Assembly (NCBI GenBank): GCA_940337035.1
Contig: CALNHX010002778.1
Location: forward strand, 104,121 to 168,120
Length of the DNA: 64,000 nt
Direction of reading: 5' to 3'
Origin: Agriotes lineatus
Taxonomy: Eukaryota; Arthropoda; Insecta; Coleoptera; Elateridae
Part shown: piece by piece, positions 32,594 to 43,953 of the stretch
Layout of the letters: every line of letters starts with the position of its first letter
How positions within the stretch are numbered: the first letter of the stretch is position 1
Program-made: the position numbers and the translations under genes
The notes under the pieces: model-generated
What the model was told of the DNA's origin: nothing
Database searches by the model: none
The model's input: only the letters and a program-made list of their open reading frames with translations

Positions 32594-33232
32594 CTGAAAC
32601 ATGAAAGCATAGAGTAAGTTCAAAGCAAGCCTAATAAGTCTAATGCATACAAGCTGAGTCAATAGTAAAAATTCGTTGAACAGTTTTGAAAGAATATACA
32701 AGTTCTAACAATGTTACTTTAAATCCCTCATTTAATTTTCTTTAATATTACCAATTATACAATGTTCTACTTCGCTCGGACAGTAAAGGACAGTAAAGGT
32801 ATATTTTCCGAATTTTACACATACAGCAACTTTGTGTTAGCCAAGAAGCTTTAGTGAAATACTGCTGAGCTGCTATTGCCCTTACACAATCGTTTTATTA
32901 CACTCACCAAGTGGAAGTTACATCTTTTCCATACGGTATAACTTTAAGTGCAATAAATAATAGCGAATGATGCTTGTTAGAAATTTAGTTATTAAAAATT
33001 ATTTCATACTTTAATTAATAAAATTCCTTTAAAGCTTGTTCTATAGCATCAGTATGTGAAGAATATAGAACATTAAGCCCAGGATTACAACAGAAGCATG
33101 TTCTAGATAGACGTCAAACCTAAGGAGAACATGAAAGACATATACAGAGTGTTTGTAAATTGCTAGGCAGCTTGTAAATTCGTTAATAATAGAAACATTT
33201 CAAAAATTAAAAATAAAATGTTTGAACGTTTA
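32594..33232. other. Host intron 2 sequence, no element recognised
   Basis: AT-rich. Contains one isolated CAGAGTGTTTGTAAATTG motif near 33144 that resembles the end of the TA-flanked MITE family, without a partner end. Confidence 0.35.
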
Positions 33233-33243
33233 TAGGTAAATAT

Positions 33244-33615
33244 GTACCTATGTATGTATAATCTGCAACCGCATTTACCTTGCGGTGTAGAGACTGGTGC
33301 TTTATGCGCTGACATCTAGCGGTACAATGCTCAACTTGCCCCGGATTCGGGATACAGAGTTGGAGCGCGCCTTTGGTGCTTGCACAGCAACCATTGTGTG
33401 ATGTGTGTCTTAGTGATGTGTTGACCTTGCTACTCTATCTCTTAGGTCTGTGGTTCTGAGTAGAGCACAGTTAATTTGGTGCCAACTGTGGATGGTCTCA
33501 CCGAGCCCGATTCCAATTGCAAACGCTACGGAAAAATTCCCACCCTCTCGTTCGAACCGAGGATTTGCTTAATGCAAGCCTGGCGCTTACCCAACTGCGC
33601 CACACGGCTTCTTTG
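33244..33615 (-). mobile_element. tRNA-derived SINE, copy 2
   Basis: 372 bp, minus strand, with exact 11-bp duplications TAGGTAAATAT at 33233-33243 and 33616-33626. The 5' head (right side) reads GAAGCCGTGTGGCGCAGTTG with an A box, and GGTTCGAAC is the B box. The body is shared with copies 1 and 3; the 3' tail is TACATACATA. Intact enough to show the consensus. Confidence 0.88.
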
Positions 33616-33781
33616 TAGGTAAATATATGCTTAGAAAAATATGTTAACGTATAATTAATTTCTTTAAAGATTTTTTTTGTGTATGCGATTACTGCTCATG
33701 GAGTATTCCTTATTCTGTTTTGAACAAGCAGCTTCAATTTAAGTTAGATGCGAGTAGGGGTGTATTAAAGACTTAAAAGTT

Positions 33782-33988
33782 ATGCTTGGTTGTAGCTACG
33801 GCACTCACAAAATAGAAGATGAGATTGATAATTATGTGTGTACATCAAAATTAGCCCTAGATGCTGATATTTTGAAACTGTGGCAAGAAAACGAAAAACT
33901 TCATCCTCATTTACCATATCTGGCAAAACGTTTATCCCAGCATCATTACTGGTATCGTAACAACTATTTTTGGCCACAAATTGCCTAG
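33782..33988 (+). pseudogene. hAT transposase dimerisation-domain scrap
   Basis: The plus-strand frame includes LALDADILKLWQENEKLHPHLPYLAKRL, the W-x-x-(N/E) and LAxLAxRxL pattern of the hAT C-terminal domain. The rest of the transposase is not nearby. Confidence 0.6.
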
Positions 33989-34491
33989 TTACAAAACACA
34001 CTATCTATTAAGTGTTAAAAAGACAGATATGGTAATATTTTTGCATAAGAATAACAGTTATAAAATAAAATCTCTTTTTAATTGTGTATGTGTAACATCT
34101 TTGGGGTCAAGTGGGCTACTGGGCATCAGGGCTGACATTTAGTTATGTCCCCTGACAGAAGGCAGCCCACAGGGAAGCTCTGGAAGTATTGCACTTTTCG
34201 TTTCTGGACTTTCAAGACCGTTGGGTAGTCCTAGACTATGTGATCTGAGATTGCATCCTTCCCGCGGTGGCCCTGTTGAAACTAAACCCTTCGGATCTAG
34301 ACCAGGAAGTCGATAAACTAACCCCAAGCTAAGGTGGAAGCTATCGTGCCGAGAGCTGGATGGCACAGGGTTACAGTGCCTCGAACGATGACCATGGAAT
34401 ACCTGGTGCCCTTCCATGGTCTCTTAGCCCTACTCCTGCAACGGGCTCTGCAGGAGCGGACCTCCTTTCCTGGCTACTCGTGGGATTAATT

Positions 34492-35483
34492 ATGGATGAC
34501 ATTATTAAAAACTCTAACACTCCTTCAGAGGAGGGATCTGCTGCAGGTCCTACTCTGACCACCTCAGCAGGGTGCTCCTCTCCTGGAGCCCCTCCAGTAC
34601 TACCTAATGAGGAGGGAACCGTTTCGGGGCCCTCCTCAGAAACCGACACTGCATCGCAAAAAGGGTCTCTTACTAAGAGAAACCGTTGTGGTTCAGAAAG
34701 AAGACGGTGTAAGAAAGCGAAGGCTAGGTTGGCTACCAGTGACCAACCAGGGCCCGTCTACAGGTTCGGGCACACAGCAGGAGCTTCTTACCAGACACAC
34801 TACTGTCACAGACCAACCTAGTGCCACGGAGGTCACACTCTCTGCTGGGGGCTCCAAACGGGGCCGCCCAGAGAAGGAGACTCCTGCTAGTGCACAGAAA
34901 GCCGCCAAGAGGGTCCGAACTCAGAGTTGCAATTGCACGGAGAAACTTCCCGGAGTCGCAAATCTCTGTGGTGCTGGCGAGAAAATTCAACTCACCCTCC
35001 GCAAATACATGAACGGGCTCCCAGATGAGGGGCCCCACCCAAAATACGACGATTTCAGAAGAACGGAACAAGGGATCATTATGGTCACTTGCTCCGATGC
35101 CTTCTCCAAGACCTGGTTAAGAGACACCATCGGTAAAATCAGCACGGGCACAGGAGCCGAACTAGTTTTTTTAGAGAGCGACTCCGTCCCCAGGCTGAGT
35201 AAGATGGTAGCCTGGATACCGGGAGTACCTGAGGATGGGGCTACCATCTTATGAAGGTTAAAACGCCAGAATCTGGGGCTTCGGACCGATCTCTGGAGGA
35301 TTCGGCATGCCGGACGGGTCGAGTCCAAAGGAACTCGGCATGAAAGCATATGCGGCCATGGTGAGGGTCTCTTTCTGGGACCCTAAACATGCTAAGGAAA
35401 AGCCGCCCGTAGCAGAGCTTGAAGGCATGGAAGTGTCTGACTCTGCTGCAGTGGCAGAAGATGCGGCGAAGGCGCAGGAGTAG
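34492..35483 (+). pseudogene. LINE ORF1 (DUF4780-like), frameshifted
   Basis: Starts MDDIIKNSNTPSEEG at 34492. The Ser/Pro-rich N-terminus shifts frame near 34760, then the basic linker GSKRGRPEKETPAS and the folded part (QLTLRKYMNGLPDEGP, VTCSDAFSKTWLRDTI, KMVAWIPGVPEDG) follow. The layout resembles the DUF4780 domain of insect LINE ORF1 proteins. It shifts again near 35250 and ends at TAG 35483. Two frameshifts make it non-functional. Confidence 0.65.
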
Positions 35484-35499
35484 AAGTGGACGCTTTTCC

Positions 35500-38400
35500 C
35501 TTAATGAATAGTATTCATCTCTCACAGATCAACCTTCAACACAGTATAGCAGCCTCCTATGTTCTGCAAATAAGGCTTACAAATGATAATATTAATATAG
35601 CACTTATTCAGGAACCATGGGTACGACATGGCTTCGTCCAGGGTCTCAATAGCGGTTCTCTGTTTTATTGCACAAATGCGGTTATACCGAGAGTTTGCAT
35701 ATACTCTTCGGGACTAACCGATATACATATATTGCCCAATTTCTGTTCCAGGGATCTAGTGCAGTCAAAATTGGTCTTATAGATCGCAACAGCAGGAGGA
35801 GCTTTGTTCTTAGTTCTGCCTACTTCCCTTACGATGCATAGGAACTGCCACCCACCCCAGAGTTTCAGGGCAGGTAACTTACTATGACACGAATAATTTA
35901 CCTCTGCTGGTAGGGTGTGACGCCAATGCGCACCACATCTGCTGGGGCAGCACGGACATCAACCCACAAGGTAAAGGCCTAATGGAGTATCCTTTCGGAT
36001 CACCGTCATATCACTTTCAATCTAAATCTAAAGTAACCGCCAGCGTCGAATATATTTAGAAATCCCAGAGCAACCAATTGGGAGGGCTATAAACAGGACC
36101 CCCGGAATAGGTTAGATTTGGTTAGAATTATTCCAAAAAATTCTGACAAACTAGAAGAGAGCGTTGATCTTGTACACGGCTCTATCATAGAGTCATACGA
36201 GACCAATTGTCCTGTTACGCGATGCAGGGAAGGTAAAAGGACTCCACGGTGGAACCCTGAACTCCAGTCACTCCGCAAATAAAGGCGCAGGCTCTTCAAC
36301 AGAGCCAGACTTACAAACTCTCAACTGGACTGGGACAATTACAAACTGTTTCTACGGTCATACAAAAGCTGCATACGCAGAAGAAAAAGAGAAACCTGAC
36401 GGGCCTTCTGCGAAAGTATTGAAGGCCTACCAGAAGCAGTTAGACTGCAAAAGGTGTTTTCAAAACTCCAGGTTCCAGGCTGGAGATGCTGAGGCTCACA
36501 TCGGGTACCTTCACTGATACCAGGGTGGAGGCTCTCAAGCATCTCATTGATGTTCACTTCCCCGGCACCAGTCTTGTACAAGAAGCCCTACCTGAGAGGC
36601 CCCCACGCATTGCGCACACTGCAATGGACTGGAGGACGGCCTCAAAGGTAGTGAGTCTAGATTGTTTGAAGTGGGCACTGTTCACCTTTGAACCATACAT
36701 ATAAGAGCGCTGGTGCTGACCGAATTTTTCCGGCTCTGCTACAGCATGGATTGGAGGTGCTGTTACAGCCCCTATATCACATTTTTCGTACTAGCCTGGC
36801 CCTAGGACACATTCCTGTGCTCTGGAGGACGGTCAAAGTAATTTTCCTACCCAAAGCGGGACATGCAATGCATGATACCGCAAAGGACTTCAGACCTATC
36901 AGCCTGACTTCTTTCCTGCTAAAGTGCATGAGAGACTAATTAAAAGGTATATTAAGGATGGAGCATTGGTGGCTTTTCCGCAGCACTCATCACAACACGC
37001 CTACCAACAAGGCAAGTCAGTTGAGACGGCACTCCATGCGATCGTCTCCAAGACAGGGAAAGCCCTGCACCACAAAGAGCTTTCGCTCGGTGCATTCCTA
37101 GACGTAGAAGGGGCGTTTGATAACACCTCCTTTGATTCTATCTGTGTAGCGGACGAAAGGGACGGGATCGAACCCTCGTTGATAAGATTGATCGGTTCTA
37201 TGCTGTTGGGCCGACAGGTAATCGTTTCAGCAGACGAGCTCCCTATTAGAGCGACGGTCACTAGGGGCGATCCTCAGGGTGGAGTTTTGTTTCCAATGTT
37301 ATGGTGTCTGGTCGTGGACGGGCTACTAAGGGAGCTCTCTGCAAAAGGCATCTTTGTGCTAGGTTACGCTGATGACCTTGCAATATTAACAATGGGAAAG
37401 TTCGCTGGCACAGTAAGTGAGATCATGCAAGAAGCCCTCATTACTGTACAAAACTGGTGTGTAAGGCAAGGGCTCAGGATTAATCCTACCAAAGCAGAAC
37501 TTGTTATCTTCACCAAAAGAAAGAGAATTGAGGGTCTCAAACAGCTCACACTCTTCGGTAAAGCTCTCCAGCCCTCCGAATTGGTCAGATATCTTGGAGT
37601 TATCCTGGAGTCAAAGCTGAACTGGAGGACTCATGTAGAGAGACAAATTCAAAGGGCCACTGCTTCCCTGTGGAGATGTAGACGGACCTTTAGAACCAGC
37701 TGGGGTCTCAAGCCTTGTGTCACCAAATGACTATACACGATGGTTACAAGACCAATAATAACATATGCTGCTCTTGTTTGGTGGCCGGAAATCAACAAGG
37801 CAACAACCAGAAACAGCCTCAACAGACTACAGAGATTGGCCTGTTTAGGCATAACAGGAGCAATGCGCACTGCTCCTACGGCAGCTCTGGAGGTACTTCT
37901 GGGGCTTCCGCCCCTTCACCTAGTGATTGAGGCGGAGGCTAAGAAGTCAGCCTACAGACTAAGCCAGGGTCAGATGTAGGCCATGAAAGGGGAACAAATG
38001 GGACACTCAGGGATCATCCAACATTTTGAGCAGGTCCCAGAACTTCTCACAAGAAGCGATTTCATGGCTCCGCTTTACATGTTCCACAAAACATTTCAGG
38101 TACTCATTCCTGATAGGAACGATTGGTGTCAGCAACAGCGTCTTCTCACTCCAAGGGGACTTGCTTGGTACACAGACGGCTCCAGGATGGCGGGGGGATC
38201 TGGTGCTGGCATCTATGGCTGTAGGCCGAGGGTCAAACTCACCGTTGCCCTAGGAAAATATGCCACTGTATTCCAGGCGGAGGTATTTGCCATCCTAACC
38301 TGTGCTCAGGAGAACCTTCAAAGAGGTTATTCCAATCTGCATATTTACATCTGCACAGTCAGGCAGCACTAAGAGCATTGGGTTCACCCAGAATCAACTC

Positions 38401-39028
38401 CAGGTTGGTTCTGGAATGTTGCCAGACACTGAATAGACTCTGTACAAAACGCTGGGTAAAGCTACTATGGGTACCAGGCCATAGTGAAACAGAGGGTAAC
38501 GAACAAGCTGATGCTCTAGCCAGAAGGAGTTCTCAAGAGCCACTCATCGGCCCGGAGCCGGCTTTAGGAATTACCCGCGCCACTGCAAAGAGACAAGTTG
38601 AACACTGGCTAAGTAACCAATCCAGTGCCAACTGGGCTTCGTTACCAAGGCTACATCAGGCAAAACTCCTAATTGGGGAAATGTCGCCTGCCAACACCTT
38701 TACTCTCCTGTCAATGAGGAGGAAAAACATTAGGATCGTGACTGGTTTACTAACAGGACACGGTCACCTACAGAAGCACTTATTCACAATTGGAATCGTA
38801 AATGATGCCACCTGCAGGAAGTGCCAGTTGGTGGAAGAAACCTCAATTCATGTTCTATGTCGATGTGTAGCTCTCCTAACACTGAGACATAAACATTTTG
38901 GAGCCGGCCTGGTGGAACCCCAGGCGATAAGAGACGTCCCTATGGGTAGAATTCTTCCTTCGCGTTGGAAACCGGCCCCTTGGAACGAGACTCATAACAA
39001 ATTAGGTGGGAGCACAATGGACCAATAG
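35500..39028 (+). pseudogene. LINE ORF2: endonuclease, reverse transcriptase, RNase H, broken
   Basis: Endonuclease start SQINLQHSIAAS, then IALIQEPWV at about 35595 and GCDANAHHICWGS near 35910. Near 35985 the frame jumps from GLMEY directly into the region around SDH, so about 60 residues appear deleted. The reverse transcriptase follows: GADRIFPALLQHG, FRPISLTSFLLK, GAFLDVEGAFDNTS, GDPQGGVLFPMLW and YADDLAIL at about 37360. RNase H: WYTDGSRMAGGSGAG at about 38165, VFQAEVFAI, then after a shift LLWVPGHSETEGNEQAD. The C-terminal CRKCQLVEETSIHVLCRC motif is near 38815. Stop at 39026-39028. Many shifts and stops. Confidence 0.82.
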
Positions 39029-39084
39029 GTCTCAGTGCAGCTTACAACAAGCCCCACCAGAAGAAGAAGAAGAAGAAGTAACAT

Positions 39085-39430
39085 ATTTAACCATTTACAT
39101 GTGTAAACGTTCACCTTTGAACCATTAAAAGTTTTGAAAAAAAGCGGTTTTTTCATCCCTACCACAAATTGCCATAAACCGATTTAGATTACAGTCTCCT
39201 ATTTTTGCGTAACGATACACGACTTTGGTTTTTAAATGGAATTCCGCCTATATTTTTAGATATTTGAAATCAGTGCTAAAAATGCATTACGATAACATTT
39301 TTCGTCTAAAATTCTGGAAATAATTATTTTTTTAATTAAAATGGGCTATTAGTTTTTATTACGAAGGTACATTAATAATTACGACAGCAAATGCTTCATA
39401 GACATTTCAATGATACTGGTAGAATCACAG
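39085..39430. other. Spacer, nothing recognised
   Basis: AT-rich sequence following the LINE; no feature seen. Confidence 0.3.
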
Positions 39431-39439
39431 ATGTAAAGC

Positions 39440-39690
39440 CAACTTTTCCATAGAGTTATTTCATGTTTCGGAGACATTCCATGGTCTGTAGATTCGAAAT
39501 ATTTATCAGTTCTTGATTTCTTTCTGTGGAGAGACTTGAAGAAACAGTATATAAAAATCACCCGCAAACCATTAATGAACTAAAGAACGCTAGTCGTAAT
39601 ATAATAAGATTTAGAGTTTTAATAATTTTACAGAATGTGTACGACAGTTGTTGAAGGAGGACACCTCCCAAATATATTTAAAAAGAATTG
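39440..39690 (+). pseudogene. Tc1/mariner-like transposase C-terminal scrap
   Basis: The plus-strand trace shows IPWSVDSKYLSVLDFFLWRDLKKQ, then HPQTINELKNASRNIIR after one shift. The pattern (W-P-x-x-S-P-D-L-x-x-L-D-F-F-L-W-G) is the last catalytic-Asp region of insect Tc1/mariner-like transposases. The rest is missing. Confidence 0.6.
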
Positions 39691-39771
39691 TTTTATACTT
39701 TCAAATAGTATCTATTTAATTTTTTGGAATCTATTAACAAAAGTTATCCTTTAAAATTCATCAGTCAGATG

Positions 39772-40540
39772 TGGGCCACTTTGTACTTATGCCAATCTGG
39801 ACCTACAGTACACAACTATGGGGAACGACTGCCGACTCTAATATACGGGGTGGTGGAAAACTAGTGCATTATATCATTACTGCGCTCTTTCTGAGGGTGT
39901 GCAGTAATTTCTTTCAAATTGTTTTCAAAAACTGAGCTCCATTCTCTTAGAATCGGAAAAATAAAATGTACTTCAGTAATAAAAATGTGACAAGGCCGTT
40001 TAAGAAATATACCTTGTATTGGGCTGTTGCTGTGAAACACGGATGAAGAGCAATGGACTTTTATCGTAATGTTGCAAGATCTAATGTTTATGTTTCCTTT
40101 GTATTTATTACAAAAAAGAACTGGAAAGATTTTGCATATAAATAGAATATGGAGGTTGCAGAATAATAAACAAAGTATTTTTGCATAGTATATCATGTAC
40201 GCAGCTCCTAAATTTGAAGGACACTAACTTTGTATTTGAACTGAAAAATTTGATATTCAAACTTGTTATTAGTTGGTGCAGGCCTATAAAGTAGCGCAGA
40301 AATAATGCGTTAGTTTTTCATCACCCTGTAGATATATTACAAAGATTTCAAAACAATGTTTCTAACACCTTTATACGAGACACATCCAAGAAAGAGGTGA
40401 TCAAAGTACTCTGTGAAAAATATTGTGAAGGAACATTAGTGTTTCGTAATGTGCTAGCCAATTGGTTGTTCATGCAAAGTGATGAGGTGCAGACACTAAA
40501 AATGTTTAAACCTGCTGAACTGACCGACAGAATAAAGTAG
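39772..40540 (+). pseudogene. Jockey-type ORF2 C-terminus, split by a MITE
   Basis: The plus-strand frame LMPIWTYSTQLWGTTADSNI stops at the MITE (39846-40328) and resumes DILQRFQNNVSNTFIRDT, then AELTDRIK and TAG at 40538-40540. Removing the MITE and one TA joins the frame exactly. The sequence matches the end of Jockey ORF2 (PVWTYGxQLWG...EILQRFQ). Confidence 0.75.
39846..40328. mobile_element. TA-flanked MITE with CRGGGTG ends
   Basis: 483 bp. Left end CGGGGTGGTGGAAAACTA and right end, reverse-complemented, CAGGGTGATGAAAAACTA; the repeats extend about 45 bp (GCATTAT, TGCGCT). TA at 39844-39845 and 40329-40330. Non-coding inside. Confidence 0.85.
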
Positions 40541-41114
40541 TTTGTGTGGAACAGTGTATATTTGGATTAAAGACATAGTACTACTCTTAAGTTACAATTT
40601 ATGCTATACTAAAACAATATTGCGATAAGATCATAACATATTTTGGACAACTTGATGAATTCTAATCAGAAACAATGAATAACATTTTATTATTGACCAG
40701 TGTTGCCAACTTGTTTTCATCAAAATTCTCAATGGAGGTGCTAAAAATTCATTTTTAGAATCGCAATTCCCTTTTGCATTTTTTATTAATGAAAATGTTT
40801 TGTAGGTATAGCAATAAATAGTATAAAATAGAATACAAATCCAAAAACAAAGAATAAACATTTTTTGTGTTAAACCGTTCTATTTGTTTTTTTTAATAAT
40901 ATATTGTCAAATTATGCAGTTTCACATGATCGCCTAAAATGTTATATTTGACCACATTCTCTTCACCAGCCTGCAGACTACTTTTAAAACTTCACGCTGC
41001 ATTTAAAGATATTTTTCTCAATCTATTTCTCTTCTTCATTTCGGTATCGGCGACCACAGAAAAAATCCACATGTCCAATTGCAAATACTGTAATCTGTCT
41101 ATTACAAACTTATA

Positions 41115-42635
41115 CAGGGTGTTTCGTAATGTACGGAGAAAACTGAAATGGTAGCTATAGGGGGCCAAAATAAAGTTATTTTCTTCTGATGAAAACCAAA
41201 CACCAAGAAAGTTACAGTACGTTGAATAAATTAACTAGAATTCTTTACAAACTGAGGTAGTAATTTACGTTTTAAGTTCAAACGGGATATTTGCGAGTTA
41301 ACTAAACAATGTTGAATTAAAAAAATTAATAAAAGAACAAATAAATAGGTAGGTATAAAAATTGCAGCTGTTTAAATTTTTCTTTTTAATGCTTAAAGAA
41401 TGGTGTTCCTTGATGGATTATATAATAACTAAGAAACAAGTAGCACTAGAAATTTGTTTGAGTGTTAATTCATTTAAACGTCAACATTAATGGCTAACTA
41501 TAGTAACGAGGGATATGTAGATATGATTATGTATAGAGCTGCTGAAGAAAACACTGCACATACAAGACATATGTACTATTCGGAAAGATTTCCAAATCGT
41601 CAAACACTTTCCAAAAGTACTTTTCGAGTAGTCCAACGCGGAAGAGAGTGGAAATTTACAACCTAAAAAAGGTCATGGTGGCGGGAGACGAAATCAACAT
41701 GCGCTGAATGTGGAGACAGAACTTTTATAAATGGTTGATGCTGATTCAACTAGAAGTACACGGCAAATTTCCCACCAAATTGGAGTTTCTCCATCCTTTG
41801 TTTGGCGCACATTGAGCATAATAGTTTGCACCCCTATCATCAGCAAAATGTCAGACTGACTCCTACGGATTATCCGCTGCGGCAGCAGTTTTGTGAATAG
41901 CAGCTAAATTGCAGTAACACGGAAGCAGAATGTCTAATGTCACACTGGTGATACGTGAAGGCTGTTTTACTAAAAAATAGGATTCTCAACTTCATAATTG
42001 TCACATATGGGCTGATCAAAATCCACATGCGATTGACCAGAGTAGCCTTCACCAGCGTTTTAGTTTGAATCTGTGGGCTAGTATTTTGAACAACACTTTA
42101 ATAGGGCCTTACGAATTACTAACATGCCTTGATGACCATTCTTATTTGCAGTTTTTACAAGAAGATCTGCCAGAGCTCCTCAGAGATGTTCATTTGGATG
42201 TGCGCCGTACCATGTGGTATGCTGTATGAGATTACCTCGACACCATCATATTATTTGTAGATAAAGACCCAGCATTCTCTGACTTAATGTGTTTTGCACC
42301 TTGTGAATTCAAGCAAACACCCGCGCGATGGATATGCTCTTTGGTGGCTCGCGTTGTTTGAGTATCTTGAGAAAGAGGATAGGTACTTAGCCAGATTTGG
42401 CCTAAATATCCTCGTTCTGAAGACACTCAAACAAGCCGAGCCACGAAAGAGAATGGCTATCCCACGGGTTTTTGCTCGAGTTCACAAGGTTCAAGGCACA
42501 TTAAGCCAGAATATGCTGGGTGTTCTCTACAAATACTACGCGGTCTAAGCCGAAATTCTATGTTAAGAAGAATAATTTATTTTGGTCCCCTCTAGCTACC
42601 CTTTCAGTCTCCTACATACTTTATAAAACACACTG
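41115..42635 (+). mobile_element. Tc1/mariner-like element with CAGGGTG ends, degraded
   Basis: 1,521 bp. Left end CAGGGTGTTTCGTAATGTAC and right end, reverse-complemented, CAGTGTGTTTTATAAAGTA, with shared GGTAGCTA and CCAAAATAAA further in. TA at 41113-41114 and 42636-42637. It encodes the transposase trace at 41489-42230, suggesting which enzyme type moved the CAGGGTG MITEs in this window. Confidence 0.8.
41489..42230 (+). pseudogene. Tc1/mariner-like transposase, degraded
   Basis: MANYSNEGYVDMIMYRAAEEN, YYSERFPNRQTLSKSTFRVVQ is the helix-turn-helix N-terminus typical of insect transposases of this group. After stops, LHPYHQQNVRLTPTDYPLRQQFCE, then across shifts DQNPHAIDQSSL, RFSLNLWAGIL and QFLQEDLPELLRDVHLDV appear, and the trace ends near TMWYA where the second catalytic motif (QDGAPAH) should follow. 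The part to 42560 is unrelated and unexplained. Non-functional. Confidence 0.65.
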
Positions 42636-42941
42636 TATAAGCAAACTTCAGTCATCAATCTCAGTCTTGTGAACTTTAATCATTTCCTGAAATTTACTGC
42701 GTAATTCAATAACATTTCTTTCTCAATTAGACTTAGCCTTGTTAAATGTTATACTAAAATTCAGAAAACAAACATCTTTAAATACATAAATTGTCTGCAT
42801 GATGACATAAAACAGTCCGAAAAATTCCCTAAAATTGAAATTTACTATTAAAAAATCCCCTTTTCCTTTTTGGGTACTGAAATTCCATCAAAAGGGAAAT
42901 TCCCTCCAGTTGGCAACATTATTATTGACGCACTCCGTATA

Positions 42942-43668
42942 CAGTGTCCTCGTATAGGTGAAACGACTCTTGTAAAAGGTAAAAAATTATCAACTTAAAT
43001 TTTCATTTTTTGGAGTTCAGCCCTGCTTGGTTAAAGGCGATTTTCTATCATAATTTCAGTTTTGAAAAATCAAGTATACCTTAATTTTTTTTAAAAAAGC
43101 TATTTTTCTATAGAGTGATGTGCCTTTTATGTGGCAAATACGACAAAAAGTTATTAAGGAAACTTGTTTAGAATCAACATCTACGCCCCTATACCAAATT
43201 TAAAATCCTCGGCCAACTTTGATCTCTCACATTTTCTTTAATGTTTATGTCCCAAATCAAAGAATTTTACTTTTAACAAACACTGCCAAGAAAAAAATAT
43301 TATTTTTAACAGTTTTTTTATTTGTAATAAAAAACTTTGTTAAAAATAAAATTCTGGATTTGGGAAATACACAAAAGAAAATGTGAGAGATCATAGTCGG
43401 CCGAGGATTTTGAAATTTGGTATAGAGGCCTAGATGTTGATTCTAAACAACTTTTCTTAATAACTTTATGTCATATTTGCCACATAAAAGGCACTTTACT
43501 CTACAGAAAAATAGATTTTTTGAAAATTTCCGAGGCATACATGATTTTTCAAAGCTCAAGTTATGTTAGAAATTCGCCTTTAACCAAGCAGGGCTAAACC
43601 CCAAAAAATTTAAATCCAGAATTGTTTATCTTTTACAAGAGTCGTTTCACCTATTCGGGGACACACTG
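42942..43668. mobile_element. 727-bp palindromic foldback MITE
   Basis: Arms of about 340 bp pair end to end: CAGTGTCCTCGTATAGGTGAAAC on the left against CAGTGTGTCCCCGAATAGGTGAAAC from the right, with ACGACTCTTGTAAAAG and CCTGCTTGGTTAAAGGCG shared. TA at 42940-42941 and 43669-43670. Non-coding. It ends 41 bp from host exon 2. Confidence 0.88.
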
Positions 43669-43709
43669 TAGGTATATCAAATGAGCTAGGAAAAGTTTTA
43701 TAACCTTAC

Positions 43710-43768
43710 CTGCTTTTTTGTCAATGGTCGAATGAGTGTTTTTTGGCTTGGATATTCCGGATATTTTC
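43710..43768 (-). CDS. Host gene, exon 2
   Basis: A 59-nt exon preceded by TCTGTTTTTTACAG and followed by GTAAGG. With the last base of exon 1 it gives GKYPEYPSQKTLIRPLTKKQ and ends in phase 0. Basic and Pro-containing; no domain recognised. Confidence 0.65.
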
Positions 43769-43953
43769 CTGTAAAAAACAGAACACCCTTTAGGAGGTAG
43801 TATAACAATTACAAGTTGAAGTATCAGTATTAATTATTATTAGGGCGGCTGCTTTGATCACACATGGCGTCATGTGTTTGCAAAACAATTTACTCTAAGA
43901 ACGACAAAGGCATGCATTTCGGCCAACATTTATTTACAAATAGAGTTACTCAC

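Larger units (their letters stand above)
34099..39077 (+). mobile_element. R1/I-type LINE with RNase H, full length
   Basis: 4,979 bp between exact 7-bp duplications GTAACAT (34092-34098 and 39078-39084). The 3' tail is a GAA repeat (39058-39077). ORF1 and ORF2 both decayed. Sister to the element at 45769-50963: the two share ORF1 type, endonuclease start (QINL, LALIQEPW / IALIQEPW), an RNase H after the reverse transcriptase, and a C-terminal Cys motif. Confidence 0.88.
40698..42918. mobile_element. hAT-like non-autonomous element with nested insert
   Basis: Left end CAGTGTTGCCAACTTG and right end, reverse-complemented, TGTTGCCAACTGGAG are inverted. Outside both ends lies TTATTATTGAC (40687-40697 and 42919-42929), a long direct duplication; 8 bp would be expected for hAT. 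The remaining own sequence (40698-41112 and 42638-42918) is AT-rich and non-coding. A Tc1/mariner-like element sits inside. Confidence 0.6.

Noticed and set aside
34139..35349. Several minus-strand ORFs of 90-120 codons
   Set aside because: Shadows of the plus-strand LINE ORF1, in GC-richer sequence.
39861..40196. 111-codon minus-strand ORF
   Set aside because: Inside a TA-flanked MITE; low complexity and no family match.
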